Below, piece after piece: positions 43,751 through 51,368 of a stretch of DNA of 64,000 nt. The position numbers and the translations under genes are program-made. Under the pieces are notes generated by a model. The model was not told where the DNA came from and did no database searches. It saw only the letters and a list, made by a program, of their open reading frames with translations. Source of the DNA: an uncultured Rhodospirillaceae bacterium (lineage in GTDB: Bacteria; Pseudomonadota; Alphaproteobacteria; Rhodospirillales; Rhodospirillaceae). Location of the stretch: NCBI GenBank assembly GCA_943787205.1, contig CALSLN010000001.1, positions 186,001-250,000 on the forward strand, written 5' to 3'. Each line of letters opens with the position of its first letter. Position 1 is the first letter of the stretch.

Positions 43751-45349
43751 ATGAACGTCGACCCCTCTGCGAAGAACGACCGATTGGTTGAAACGCTGAC
43801 CGAAATTCTCGGCGCCGATCAGGTCATTACGGATGAGGCGGAGCGCGCCTTTTATGCGACGGATGTTTACTCCGTTGGCAACACTCCCAGCGTTGCGATC
43901 AAGCCGACCGACAAGGGTAAGCTCGCACTGGCCGTTGCCGCGGCAAACAAAGAAGGTTACGCGGTCGTGCCCCGTGGTGGCGGTATGTCTTACACGGGCG
44001 GCTATCGCCCCGTGCGCGAAGATACCGTGACGGTCGATATGCGGGCGTTGAACAAGATCATCGAGGTCAATGAAGAAGACCTCTACATCACGGTCGAAGC
44101 TGGTGTGACCTGGCAACAAATTTATGAAGAACTGAAGCCGCGCGGCTTGCGCTTGCCGTTCTTCGGTACATTCTCTGGGTCTGTAGCGACGATCGGTGGC
44201 GGGTTATCCAACGGTGCGTTGTTTATGGGCACTGGTCGCTACGGAACATCGGCAGAGATTGTTCAGTGTATGGAAGTCGTGTTGGCTGACGGGACACTCC
44301 TTAAGACTGGCCAACCCGGGTTCAAAAATGTGGAAAAACCCTTCTACCGAACCTACGGACCCGACCTCACTGGATTGTTTGTCCATGATGCTGGGGCACT
44401 TGGTTTCAAAGTGCAGGCGACCTTTAGAATGATTCGCCCACCTGCGATTACAGACTTTGCGTCATTCTGTTTCCCCGATATGGAATCCACGGCAAAAGCG
44501 TTGTCGGAAGTTGCTCGCACTGGCGCTGCCGAAGAAGCTTATGTGTTTGATCCGGGCTCAACCAAAAAGAACATGGCCGCTGCTGATATTGTCGATGACA
44601 TCAAAACTCTTGGCGCTGTGGTTAAAGGTCAGTCTGGTTGGCTTAAGGGTTTAGTCGAAGGGGCTAAACTTGTCGTCGCCGGTCGCGACTTTATGGAGGA
44701 AGGCGCCTTCTCGATGCATATTGTTGTATCGGGCAATTGTCGCGCTGCAACAGATACTGATCTGGAAACAATTCGGGCCGCCACGGCAAAGTTCGGTGGC
44801 GAGGAAATTCCAAATTCTATTCCTAAGGCCGTGCGGGCTGATCCGTTCAAGCCGCTCAATGGTATCCTTGGTCCAGATGGCGATCGCTGGGCTGCGCTGA
44901 ATGCTAAGCTTGGTCACTCTGGTGCCATTGCCTTGATGCAAGAAACAGAAGCTTTGCTCGACTCGTATCAAGAGAAGATGGATGCCTGTGGTGTGTTCAT
45001 GACACGGCTGATGATCGCTATTGGCCAGAATTTCTTTTCCTACGAGCCCGTCTTTCACTGGTTTGATGAATGGTATCCTGTGCACAAGCAGACACCGGAG
45101 CCGAGTCATCTCAAAAAGCTGAAAGAGCCAGAAAAGAACCCTGAAGCTGAAGCGCTTGTTGAGGAAATGCGGGAAAAAGTTGTGGCTATCTTTAGCAAGC
45201 ATGGCGCGGCGTCGAACCAAATCGGCAAGACGTATCCGTACTTTGATTCCATGTTACCTGAAACGGCTAAAGTTATGGGTGGCATTAAAAACCTGCTCGA
45301 CCCGGAGGGTACGGTCAATCCAGGCGCGCTCGGTTTTCCAGAGCGTTAA
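43751..45349 (+). CDS. FAD-linked oxidase, VAO/GlcD-like
   Basis: A 532-residue flavoprotein of the vanillyl-alcohol oxidase superfamily. The FAD-binding PCMH domain includes VVPRGGGMSYTGGYRP, ITVEAGVTWQQIYEELKPRGLRLPF and TIGGGLSNGALFMGTGRYG. The C-terminal substrate domain ends DSMLPETAKVMGGIKNLLDPEGTVNPGALG, where the DP.G..NPG motif is typical of glycolate, D-lactate and 4-cresol-type oxidases. It is a paralogue of the enzyme at 56484-58061. It lies 86 bases after the YciI-like gene and is probably in the same transcript. Substrate is unknown. Confidence 0.87.
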   Translation: MNVDPSAKNDRLVETLTEILGADQVITDEAERAFYATDVYSVGNTPSVAIKPTDKGKLALAVAAANKEGYAVVPRGGGMSYTGGYRPVREDTVTVDMRALNKIIEVNEEDLYITVEAGVTWQQIYEELKPRGLRLPFFGTFSGSVATIGGGLSNGALFMGTGRYGTSAEIVQCMEVVLADGTLLKTGQPGFKNVEKPFYRTYGPDLTGLFVHDAGALGFKVQATFRMIRPPAITDFASFCFPDMESTAKALSEVARTGAAEEAYVFDPGSTKKNMAAADIVDDIKTLGAVVKGQSGWLKGLVEGAKLVVAGRDFMEEGAFSMHIVVSGNCRAATDTDLETIRAATAKFGGEEIPNSIPKAVRADPFKPLNGILGPDGDRWAALNAKLGHSGAIALMQETEALLDSYQEKMDACGVFMTRLMIAIGQNFFSYEPVFHWFDEWYPVHKQTPEPSHLKKLKEPEKNPEAEALVEEMREKVVAIFSKHGAASNQIGKTYPYFDSMLPETAKVMGGIKNLLDPEGTVNPGALGFPER

Positions 45350-45367
45350 AACTGAAGCCAGCGGCTA

Positions 45368-45562
45368 TTAGTCGTTCTGTAGTTTGTTGAGAGCCCGCCG
45401 GACCGCTCGCCCAGCGGCATAAGCGCGATCGTCTTCTTTCACGATTTGCTTGGCTTCCTCAATGACGCCACGCGCCGCTTTGGTCGCCATCTCTCGAGCC
45501 CTAGGGTCGGAGGCAACTTTTTGAGTCACGTAACGTGTGAGTTGACGGAATAGAATTGACAT
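45368..45562 (-). CDS. Small helical protein of unknown function
   Basis: A 64-residue basic protein beginning MSILFRQLTRYVTQKVASDP. The helical middle (REMATKAARGVIEEAKQIVKED) and the ending AAGRAVRRALNKLQND resemble conserved small proteins of alphaproteobacteria that have no assigned role. The frame is open to 45637, but the ATG at 45562 starts the plausible coding part. No strong ribosome site is seen. It is convergent with the FAD oxidase gene. Confidence 0.6.
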   Translation of the reverse strand: MSILFRQLTRYVTQKVASDPRAREMATKAARGVIEEAKQIVKEDDRAYAAGRAVRRALNKLQND

Positions 45563-45628
45563 GGCGGCACAGTATCTAATTTGTGCATCTTTCGCCAGGC
45601 AAGACCGAAGAGCGCATAGGAGAATAAT

Positions 45629-45718
45629 ATGGACCAACGCATTAACCTTATTACGCTTGGCGTAACAGACATGATGCGCAGCCGAACGTTGCGATCGCCT
45701 GATCGTAAGCCGCTTTAG
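45629..45718 (+). pseudogene. 5' remnant of a VOC-family gene
   Basis: An ATG with a strong AGGAG box eight bases upstream opens a frame coding MDQRINLITLGVTDMMRSR, a typical first strand and helix of a one-domain VOC protein. The similarity ends near 45685. After that the frame reads the antisense of the efflux gene and stops at 45718. The rest of the gene is missing. Its loss coincides with the 3' loss of the convergent gene at 45651-46118, so one deletion probably removed both ends. Confidence 0.6.
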
Positions 45719-46118
45719 CCACCCACCCTTTGTCGAGCAGGTCCTTTTGCCGGGTCAGGTTGGCTTTTTGGTTTTCGTAGTTCGCTTGCGCAGACTGTAG
45801 TTGCGAGCGCGCCGATGTGGCGCTGATCTGATAGGGCTCAGGGTCCATTGTCGCGAGCACTTGGCCACGCTCGACCTGGTCGCCTTGGTTGACGACGACC
45901 GTTTGCATGGTGCCGCCAATCGGGAAGCTGAGGGAGGATGTATCTGAAGATGCGATACTCCCGGAATAGCGCCGTGTTTCGCCACCAGCGGGTTCGCTCA
46001 CATAAAAGGGTTTAATCGCCCGCACGCGTTCCAGCGGCGGCGGAACCTCTTCGCTGCACGCGGTTAAGACGAACACGGACAACAGGAGGGTGTGTAATCT
46101 CCGATGAATCTTCGGCAC
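45651..46118 (-). pseudogene. Truncated efflux periplasmic adaptor (membrane fusion) lipoprotein
   Basis: The N-terminal part of an RND-type membrane fusion protein, which would link an inner-membrane pump to an outer-membrane channel. A lipoprotein signal with lipobox LTAC (Cys at residue 21) is followed by the beta-barrel start, the lipoyl half-motif (PIGGTMQTVVVNQGDQVERGQVLATMDPEPY) and the first helix of the hairpin (QSAQANYENQKANLTRQKDLLDKGWVAKAAYDQAIA). Homology stops there, near 45690. The last codons read through VOC-gene antisense to a stop at 45651. About 200 or more residues and any pump genes are missing. It was probably functional before the deletion. Confidence 0.75.
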
Positions 46119-46233
46119 GATCTTTATCCCTGCTTTTTATACGGTGACGGTTACAGTGGTCTTTACCCTGTCCTAGTATGTACGCTCGAACAACCCAAAG
46201 TTCATGAAACAAAGATTGTAAAACGGACGCCTC

Positions 46234-47220
46234 ATGCGGGATTTACACCCAACCGATACGCACCTCAAACGCACCACCATTCTCGTCAATGATTGCGCAC
46301 GCTCTATCGCTTTCTATCGCGATGTCATCGGCATGACCGAGTACTACAATCAGACCATGTCTGTGGGCGGCAAGATCATCCCCGCTGGTGAGCCTGGCGC
46401 AGAGGTGCATTTGGGAATCATGGAGGGCAACCGATCAGATATCGCTAAGCTCGGTATTCTTGAGTGGACTGGCCCACGCCTACCAGAGAACACAGGCTTC
46501 GCAGACCGTACTCGCCTGGGTATTGGCGACACGGTTCTTGTTTGTGAGACACCGGATATGGATCCGCTAATTAAGCGCCTGGAAGCATCCCCGGATTGTC
46601 GCATTCATTGCCCGCCACACGATTGGTCCGTGCCTACGCCAGACGGTAAAGGCCAGATCGAAATGACCACACTGTCGTTCTTTGATCCCGATGGGTTTTT
46701 CTATGAGGTTAATCACAAACGCAACGCGCCCAACATTGAAGCGTTCGGCATCAAGCGCACCACGCTGATTGTTCGCGACATTCAGAAGTCCGTCGACTTC
46801 TATAAAAATGTCATGGGCATGAAGGTCTGGTACGACCAAGAGATGCCAGTCGGTGGCGAGGTCCTTCCTGCGGGCCAACCCGGCGCTCAGGTTCGCGTTG
46901 CCATCATGCAAGGCAACGATTCAGACGTCGGGATGCTCGGCCTTATGCAATATCTAGACCCTGCCATAGATGACCCAGGCCCTTATCCAAAAACCATCGG
47001 CATCGGCACGGCCATGTTTGTCGCCAGCGCTGAAAACGTCAACGACATCAATCGTCGCATGATCGAGGTTGGGGATACGTATAATCACACCATCCATTGC
47101 GAGCCGGATCACGATGAAGTGCCTGGTGCGGACGGTAAAACCATACAGTTGACCACCATGTCGTTCTTTGACCCCGATGGATATTTCTACGAACTCAACA
47201 CCCGAAAAGAGGTGGACTAG
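46234..47220 (+). CDS. Two-domain VOC protein
   Basis: A 328-residue cytosolic protein of two similar VOC modules: residues about 8-165 (LKRTTILVNDCARSIAFYRDVIGM, ending FFDPDGFFYEVN) and about 170-328 (IKRTTLIVRDIQKSVDFYKNVMGM, ending FFDPDGYFYELN). The first-strand position that is His in metal enzymes is Arg-Thr-Thr here. The conserved Glu of FFDPDGFFYE is kept. It belongs to the same type as the next gene and the VOC at 58716 and differs from the 29.6-35.1 kb array. It sits in an operon with a second VOC gene and a LysE exporter. Substrate is unknown. Confidence 0.87.
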   Translation: MRDLHPTDTHLKRTTILVNDCARSIAFYRDVIGMTEYYNQTMSVGGKIIPAGEPGAEVHLGIMEGNRSDIAKLGILEWTGPRLPENTGFADRTRLGIGDTVLVCETPDMDPLIKRLEASPDCRIHCPPHDWSVPTPDGKGQIEMTTLSFFDPDGFFYEVNHKRNAPNIEAFGIKRTTLIVRDIQKSVDFYKNVMGMKVWYDQEMPVGGEVLPAGQPGAQVRVAIMQGNDSDVGMLGLMQYLDPAIDDPGPYPKTIGIGTAMFVASAENVNDINRRMIEVGDTYNHTIHCEPDHDEVPGADGKTIQLTTMSFFDPDGYFYELNTRKEVD

Positions 47221-47222
47221 CC

Positions 47223-48182
47223 ATGACCGAATCCCTCTCCGATATTATTCTTAAACGCACCACGCTCATCGTCCGTGATGCCGACCGTATGAAAGAGTTC
47301 TACGAAGAGGTTCTCGGGTGGAAACTCTCGTACAGCTCGGAAATGGAACTGTCCGGTGGCATTATTCCCTGCGGCAAGCCGGGCGACCGGGTGAAGCTGT
47401 ATATGATGGAAGGCGTTGACCCAGAGATCGCCAAAATCGGTTTGCTTGAATGGCTTGATCCCAAGTTGCCTGACCCAGGCCCGCCCACACATCGGCTTGG
47501 CATCGGCAACATCGTGTTGGTCGCCGATGTCCCCGACATGGATGCGCTGATGGAAAAGGTCGAAGCGTTCCCCGGGGCCAAGGTCCACTTCGCGCCGGAA
47601 GACGGCACCTTCCCTGATCCCAGGGGCGAGGGCACCATAGAATTTTCAAACGCTGCGATGTTTGATCCGGAAGGGTTCTTTTACGAACTCTATTACCGCT
47701 ACAACCGGCCCAATCCAGATCAGTTCCTGATTCGGCGCACCACGAGCATCGTGCGCGACATTGATAAAACCCTCGACTTTCTCACCGACACCTTGGGCCT
47801 GTCCAAAATTCAAGACTCGACCATGGACCTGGAAGGCATGCTTGCCGCTGGCAAGGCAGGCGACACCGTCCGGTTTGCTGTGTGTAAGGCCCAGCATGAC
47901 TACTACGGCATGGCCGCCGGTTTGCAGTTCCTTAAAGACCCACTGGATGATCCCGGCGATGCGACGTGGATGCCGGGCATCGGCTCTGCCGTGTTCGTGG
48001 CCGGCACGGACAACGCTGCGGCGCTATTCGAGAAGGTCAAAGCGTCCGGTGTCACAATCACGCGCGAGCTGTTCAGTCGCACCGTGCCCAAAACCGGTGG
48101 GCAAGACGAAACCAAAATGCATTCCTTGGGTTTTCAAGACCACGATGGTTTTGTTTGGGAAGTGAATCAGCGGGAGGACTAA
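47223..48182 (+). CDS. Two-domain VOC protein
   Basis: A 319-residue paralogue of the upstream gene, which ends two bases before its start. Module one begins LKRTTLIVRDADRMKEFYEEVLGW and ends MFDPEGFFYELYYR. Module two begins IRRTTSIVRDIDKTLDFLTDTLGL and ends FQDHDGFVWEVNQ, in which the usual Pro of the DPDG turn is replaced by His. As in its partner, no His occupies the first metal-ligand position. The stop is immediately followed by the GTG of the LysE gene. Confidence 0.87.
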   Translation: MTESLSDIILKRTTLIVRDADRMKEFYEEVLGWKLSYSSEMELSGGIIPCGKPGDRVKLYMMEGVDPEIAKIGLLEWLDPKLPDPGPPTHRLGIGNIVLVADVPDMDALMEKVEAFPGAKVHFAPEDGTFPDPRGEGTIEFSNAAMFDPEGFFYELYYRYNRPNPDQFLIRRTTSIVRDIDKTLDFLTDTLGLSKIQDSTMDLEGMLAAGKAGDTVRFAVCKAQHDYYGMAAGLQFLKDPLDDPGDATWMPGIGSAVFVAGTDNAAALFEKVKASGVTITRELFSRTVPKTGGQDETKMHSLGFQDHDGFVWEVNQRED

Positions 48183-48824
48183 GTGTCCGGCTTCGATCTC
48201 ACAGTCGTTTTATATGTGTTGGCCATCTACGCGGCTGCGGTCTTAAGCCCAGGGCCGAACTTCGCTGTCGTATCACGCTTGTCTGTTCAAGGTCGGCGGC
48301 GCGCGGCCTTTGGGGTGATTGCGGGCGTCGCTATTACCAGTACTTTCTATGCGGTTCTATCCATGGCGGGCCTTGCTGTGGTGCTCAATCAAATCAGTTG
48401 GTTAGCCCGAGGAGTCCAAATCGGCGGCGGACTGTTTCTTGTCTATCTCGGGATCAGCGCCTGGCGTTCCGCAGCTAAAGGTGTCGAACCCGAGGTTATT
48501 GAGTCGAGATTTGACGTCACGCCGCGCGAATTTCTATCTGGGTTCCGACTTGGGGCGGTTGTGTCGTTGTCCAACCCCAAGTCGATTGTCTTTTTTACCA
48601 GCCTCTATGCGGCGGCGATTCCGTTCGACGCCGCGATGAGTACCAAGGCCGCAATACTTCTTGGCGGGTTTTCCTTGGAGGTCTCATGGTACAGTTTCGC
48701 GGTGCTCGTGCTATCAACGCGCCACATGCGCGCTGCTTATACACGCTGGTCCGCCTGGATCGAACGTAGCATTGGCACCGTCCTTGCGTATTTTGGTCTT
48801 CGCTTAATTCTGGACCGGACATAA
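48183..48824 (+). CDS. LysE/RhtB-family exporter
   Basis: A 213-residue inner-membrane protein with about six helices. AVLSPGPNFAVVSRLSVQGRRRAAFGVIAGVA near the N-terminus is the LysE signature (SPGP, then G...GL..A.G...G). LSNPKSIVFFTSLYAAA near residue 125 is the second family motif. Members export amino acids or homoserine lactone-like compounds. The GTG start at 48183 is directly after the VOC stop and has GGGAGG six bases upstream. Linkage to VOC genes suggests it exports a toxic intermediate, which is inference. Confidence 0.9.
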   Translation: MSGFDLTVVLYVLAIYAAAVLSPGPNFAVVSRLSVQGRRRAAFGVIAGVAITSTFYAVLSMAGLAVVLNQISWLARGVQIGGGLFLVYLGISAWRSAAKGVEPEVIESRFDVTPREFLSGFRLGAVVSLSNPKSIVFFTSLYAAAIPFDAAMSTKAAILLGGFSLEVSWYSFAVLVLSTRHMRAAYTRWSAWIERSIGTVLAYFGLRLILDRT

Positions 48825-48830
48825 GCGCGC

Positions 48831-49883
48831 TCATCGCTTCTGCCTCCGCTGCATTTCCTTATCGACAGCTTTGATTCGTTTGCCGAAGGATTTGTCACGG
48901 GCGCGGCGCTCCGCCACAGACAGGCTGTTGAAGTCACTTTCGACTTTGAGTTTGCGATAGCGGGCCACGCGATCTGCTCCCAGCGCGTCTGCGTCCACTG
49001 CGGCGCGCACGGCGCAGCCGGGTTCTGTCTCGTGTTGGCAGTCTGAGAATTTGCATGAGCCGGCGAGGTCAAGGATGTCGCTATAGAAGTCGCTAATGCC
49101 GTCTTCCACGTCAGCCATTTGCAATTCGCGCATGCCCGGAGTGTCGAGCAGCCAGCCGCCCACCTCCAATCGATGTAGTGTACGTCCGCTGGTGGTGTGT
49201 CGGCCCTTGGCATCGTCTTCACGAATATCGCCCACGTCTTGAATTTCAGTACCGGCGAGGGAGTTGACGAGGGTTGATTTCCCGACACCAGACGATCCAA
49301 TGAGGGCCACCGTTTGTCCCACCTCGCACCAGGGTTTAAGGGTGGCTACGGCCTCGGGGTCACGGGCGTCGATACACTCCACAACTAGACCCGGCTGTAA
49401 TTGTTCTGCCGCGCGGCGTAGATCTGTTGTGTCGTCTATGAGGTCTGCTTTGGTCAGAACAATCACGGGCGTTGATCCTGCTTCCTGAGCGAGAATCAGA
49501 TATCGCTCTAACCGGGCAAGATTAAAGTCTTTGTTGCAGGACGAAACGATGAACACGGTGTCCACGTTGGCCGCTATCAATTGCATTTTGGCTTCTGGGC
49601 CAGCCGCGCGTCTTTGGAACAGGCTATGGCGATCGAGCAGTCGAAGCACCGCGTGGGTCGCCGCGTCGAGAAGCACCCAATCACCAACGGTCACGGGGGT
49701 CTCTTCTGAAAGCGTTGCGGGCTCTCGCACCCGCCCTTCGAAATCAGGAGAAGACACATCCCATTCGCCTCGGTGCACCGCAACGATGCGGGCGGGGGTG
49801 GTGTCGTTAAGGTCCTCTAAAGACAGCTGTGATTGGAAAAAAGTCGACCAGCCGAAGGCGGTCAAGTCAGGTGATAAAGTCAT
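48831..49883 (-). CDS. rsgA: Ribosome small subunit-dependent GTPase A
   Basis: A circularly permuted GTPase that assists late 30S maturation. After an OB-fold domain (residues about 20-100), the G motifs occur in permuted order: G4 VLTKADL, G1 IGSSGVGKSTLVNSL, G3 DTPGMREL. The zinc-binding C-terminal domain has CKFSDCQHETEPGCAV (Cys-x4-Cys-x-His-x5-Cys). The length of 350 residues is normal. It is a housekeeping gene inside an otherwise accessory region. Its start lies at the edge of a 350-base structured intergenic region. Confidence 0.96.
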   Translation of the reverse strand: MTLSPDLTAFGWSTFFQSQLSLEDLNDTTPARIVAVHRGEWDVSSPDFEGRVREPATLSEETPVTVGDWVLLDAATHAVLRLLDRHSLFQRRAAGPEAKMQLIAANVDTVFIVSSCNKDFNLARLERYLILAQEAGSTPVIVLTKADLIDDTTDLRRAAEQLQPGLVVECIDARDPEAVATLKPWCEVGQTVALIGSSGVGKSTLVNSLAGTEIQDVGDIREDDAKGRHTTSGRTLHRLEVGGWLLDTPGMRELQMADVEDGISDFYSDILDLAGSCKFSDCQHETEPGCAVRAAVDADALGADRVARYRKLKVESDFNSLSVAERRARDKSFGKRIKAVDKEMQRRQKR

Positions 49884-50239
49884 GTCAGGGTATCCCAGTC
49901 AAAAAAAGCACAAGCATCCGCTGCCGGGCAAACCGGTGCGGGATGGCATTCAAAACTGACCAGGACTGGCGCACCCAAAAGCACGCAGGCTGATGAAAGC
50001 CTAGACGAGGGGGGAGCTTTCCCGGTCAGCCGAGTGGGACACAGTCGTTGTCATAAAAAAGTTCCTCTGCTGAATGGTTCAAATAACACTAGAGGTATAC
50101 GCAACAGTCCCTATCCTCTTCAAGGGAATTAACAAAACGCGGTTTTCTTAATGTCTGGACAAGCAATCTGTATCGAAGCGTTTTCTTTGGGCGGGTTGGA
50201 CTTTCCTCCAAACAGCATGAGAACGTGAAGCAGGGTGAG
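49884..50239. other. Intergenic region with inverted repeats and candidate small ORFs
   Basis: About 355 bases between the divergent rsgA and FosA-like genes. It contains inverted repeats GGTGCG/CGCACC (49936 to about 49970) and a nested stem of GCTGA, GAAAGC, GCTTTC, TCAGC (about 49990-50030). On the minus strand a 17-codon open frame (50001-50054, starting MTTTVSHSADRESS) has an AGAGGA box eight bases before its ATG and overlaps that stem, so it could be a leader peptide for rsgA. On the plus strand a 25-codon frame starts at 49882. I recognise no known riboswitch. Confidence 0.35.
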
Positions 50240-50653
50240 ATGATCACGGGCGTCAATCACATCACACTATCGGTTAGAGATTTAGAGCAGTCGCTCGCGT
50301 TCTATGTCGATGTGCTCGGATGCGCAAAGGTTGCCGAAACCCTAAAGGGGTATTACTTGCGCGCGGGCGATTTATGGCTCGTTCTAGAAGTTGACGAGCA
50401 TGTGCGCAGCGGACCACTCCCTGAATATACTCACGTCGCATTCTCCGTGCGACAAGAAGACTACGAAGATATGGCGAGTAGAATTCGCGCGGCAGGCGCC
50501 GAGATATTCAAAGAGAATAAATCCGAGGGACAGTCGTTGTACTTTTTAGACCCCACTGGTCACCGCTTGGAGATCCATGTCGGCGACCTAACTTCTCGCT
50601 TAGCCGCTATGGCTGCGCACCCTGCAACTGCACCGAAGTCCGACAAATTATGA
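50240..50653 (+). CDS. fosA: FosA-type fosfomycin glutathione transferase homologue
   Basis: A 137-residue single-module VOC enzyme. FosA opens the fosfomycin epoxide with glutathione using Mn2+ and K+. The metal ligands are all present in FosA register: His7 (VNHITL), His65 (EYTHVAF) and Glu111 (HRLEIHVGDL). Thr9, the K+-loop serines (NKSEGQS, Ser95 and Ser99) and Arg120 (LTSRL) are also kept. The ATG at 50240 gives the exact FosA N-terminus (MITGVNHITL); a GTG at 50225 is in frame but less likely. The stop overlaps the ATG of a GST gene (ATGA). Another epoxide substrate is possible in its native setting. Confidence 0.85.
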   Translation: MITGVNHITLSVRDLEQSLAFYVDVLGCAKVAETLKGYYLRAGDLWLVLEVDEHVRSGPLPEYTHVAFSVRQEDYEDMASRIRAAGAEIFKENKSEGQSLYFLDPTGHRLEIHVGDLTSRLAAMAAHPATAPKSDKL

Positions 50654-51252
50654 TCAAACTTTACGACTCCGCACTCTCTGGCAATTCCCACAAGGTGCGC
50701 ATGATGCTTGGCTTTCTCGACCTTGATCATGAGATCGTTCCTGTGAACTGGGCAACTGGCGAAATGAAAGAGGCATGGTTCACGGATATCAACCCACGTG
50801 CGCAGCTCCCGTGTTTGGATGATAACGGCACGGTGGTCTGGGATAGCCAAGCGATTCTTGTTTATCTCGCGCGTCACTATGATGAGTCTGGTTTGTGGTT
50901 TCCGGACGACCCTATGCTCATGACTAAGGTTGTTCAGTGGCTCATGATGGCCAATGAAGAGATCGCCGCTCTGGCGTGGGCCCGTGTCACGGTTTTGATG
51001 AAGCAGCCGCGTGATAAGCTTGAGGAGCTACAGAGCAAAGGCAAGGCCGGGCTTAAAGTGCTCGATGATGCCTTAGCCGATGGGCCGTGGCTGGCAGGTA
51101 CAGATTATCCGACCATTGGTGACATCGCGTGTTTTCCTTATGCGGGCATGGCCGAACAGGGAGAGGTTGATCTGTCGGCCTATCCAAGTGTCCAAGCGTG
51201 GATTGCGCGCATCAAAGCCTTGCCCAAGTACGCGGCGATGCCTGGGCTGTAA
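50650..51252 (+). CDS. Glutathione S-transferase
   Basis: A 200-residue canonical cytosolic GST. The N-terminal domain reads LYDSALSGNSHKVRMMLGFL, with Ser10 or Tyr4 as the thiol-activating candidate, NPRAQLPCLDDNG with the cis-proline, and WDSQAILVYLARHY for the gamma-glutamyl site. The helical domain has WLAGTDYPTIGDIACFPY with the N-capping Asp. It starts inside the stop codon of the FosA-like gene, so two glutathione-dependent enzymes are translated together. Confidence 0.92.
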   Translation: MIKLYDSALSGNSHKVRMMLGFLDLDHEIVPVNWATGEMKEAWFTDINPRAQLPCLDDNGTVVWDSQAILVYLARHYDESGLWFPDDPMLMTKVVQWLMMANEEIAALAWARVTVLMKQPRDKLEELQSKGKAGLKVLDDALADGPWLAGTDYPTIGDIACFPYAGMAEQGEVDLSAYPSVQAWIARIKALPKYAAMPGL

Positions 51253-51368
51253 CGGGCGCATTTACGTCACCTGCTGAACAAACGACCGGTCCCCTTCCTC
51301 CAAGTCTCGAGTCCATGCAGGATGGCGGATACGATGAGTGTACCGCGACAAATTGAGGGGGATTTCTC

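Noticed and set aside
44651..45220. 189-codon minus-strand open frame
   Set aside because: It is the antisense of the FAD-linked oxidase, with no recognisable protein features.
49882..49959. 25-codon plus-strand ORF (MSGYPSQKKHKH start)
   Set aside because: It overlaps the rsgA start codon and has no ribosome site or recognised family; it is mentioned only within the intergenic entry.
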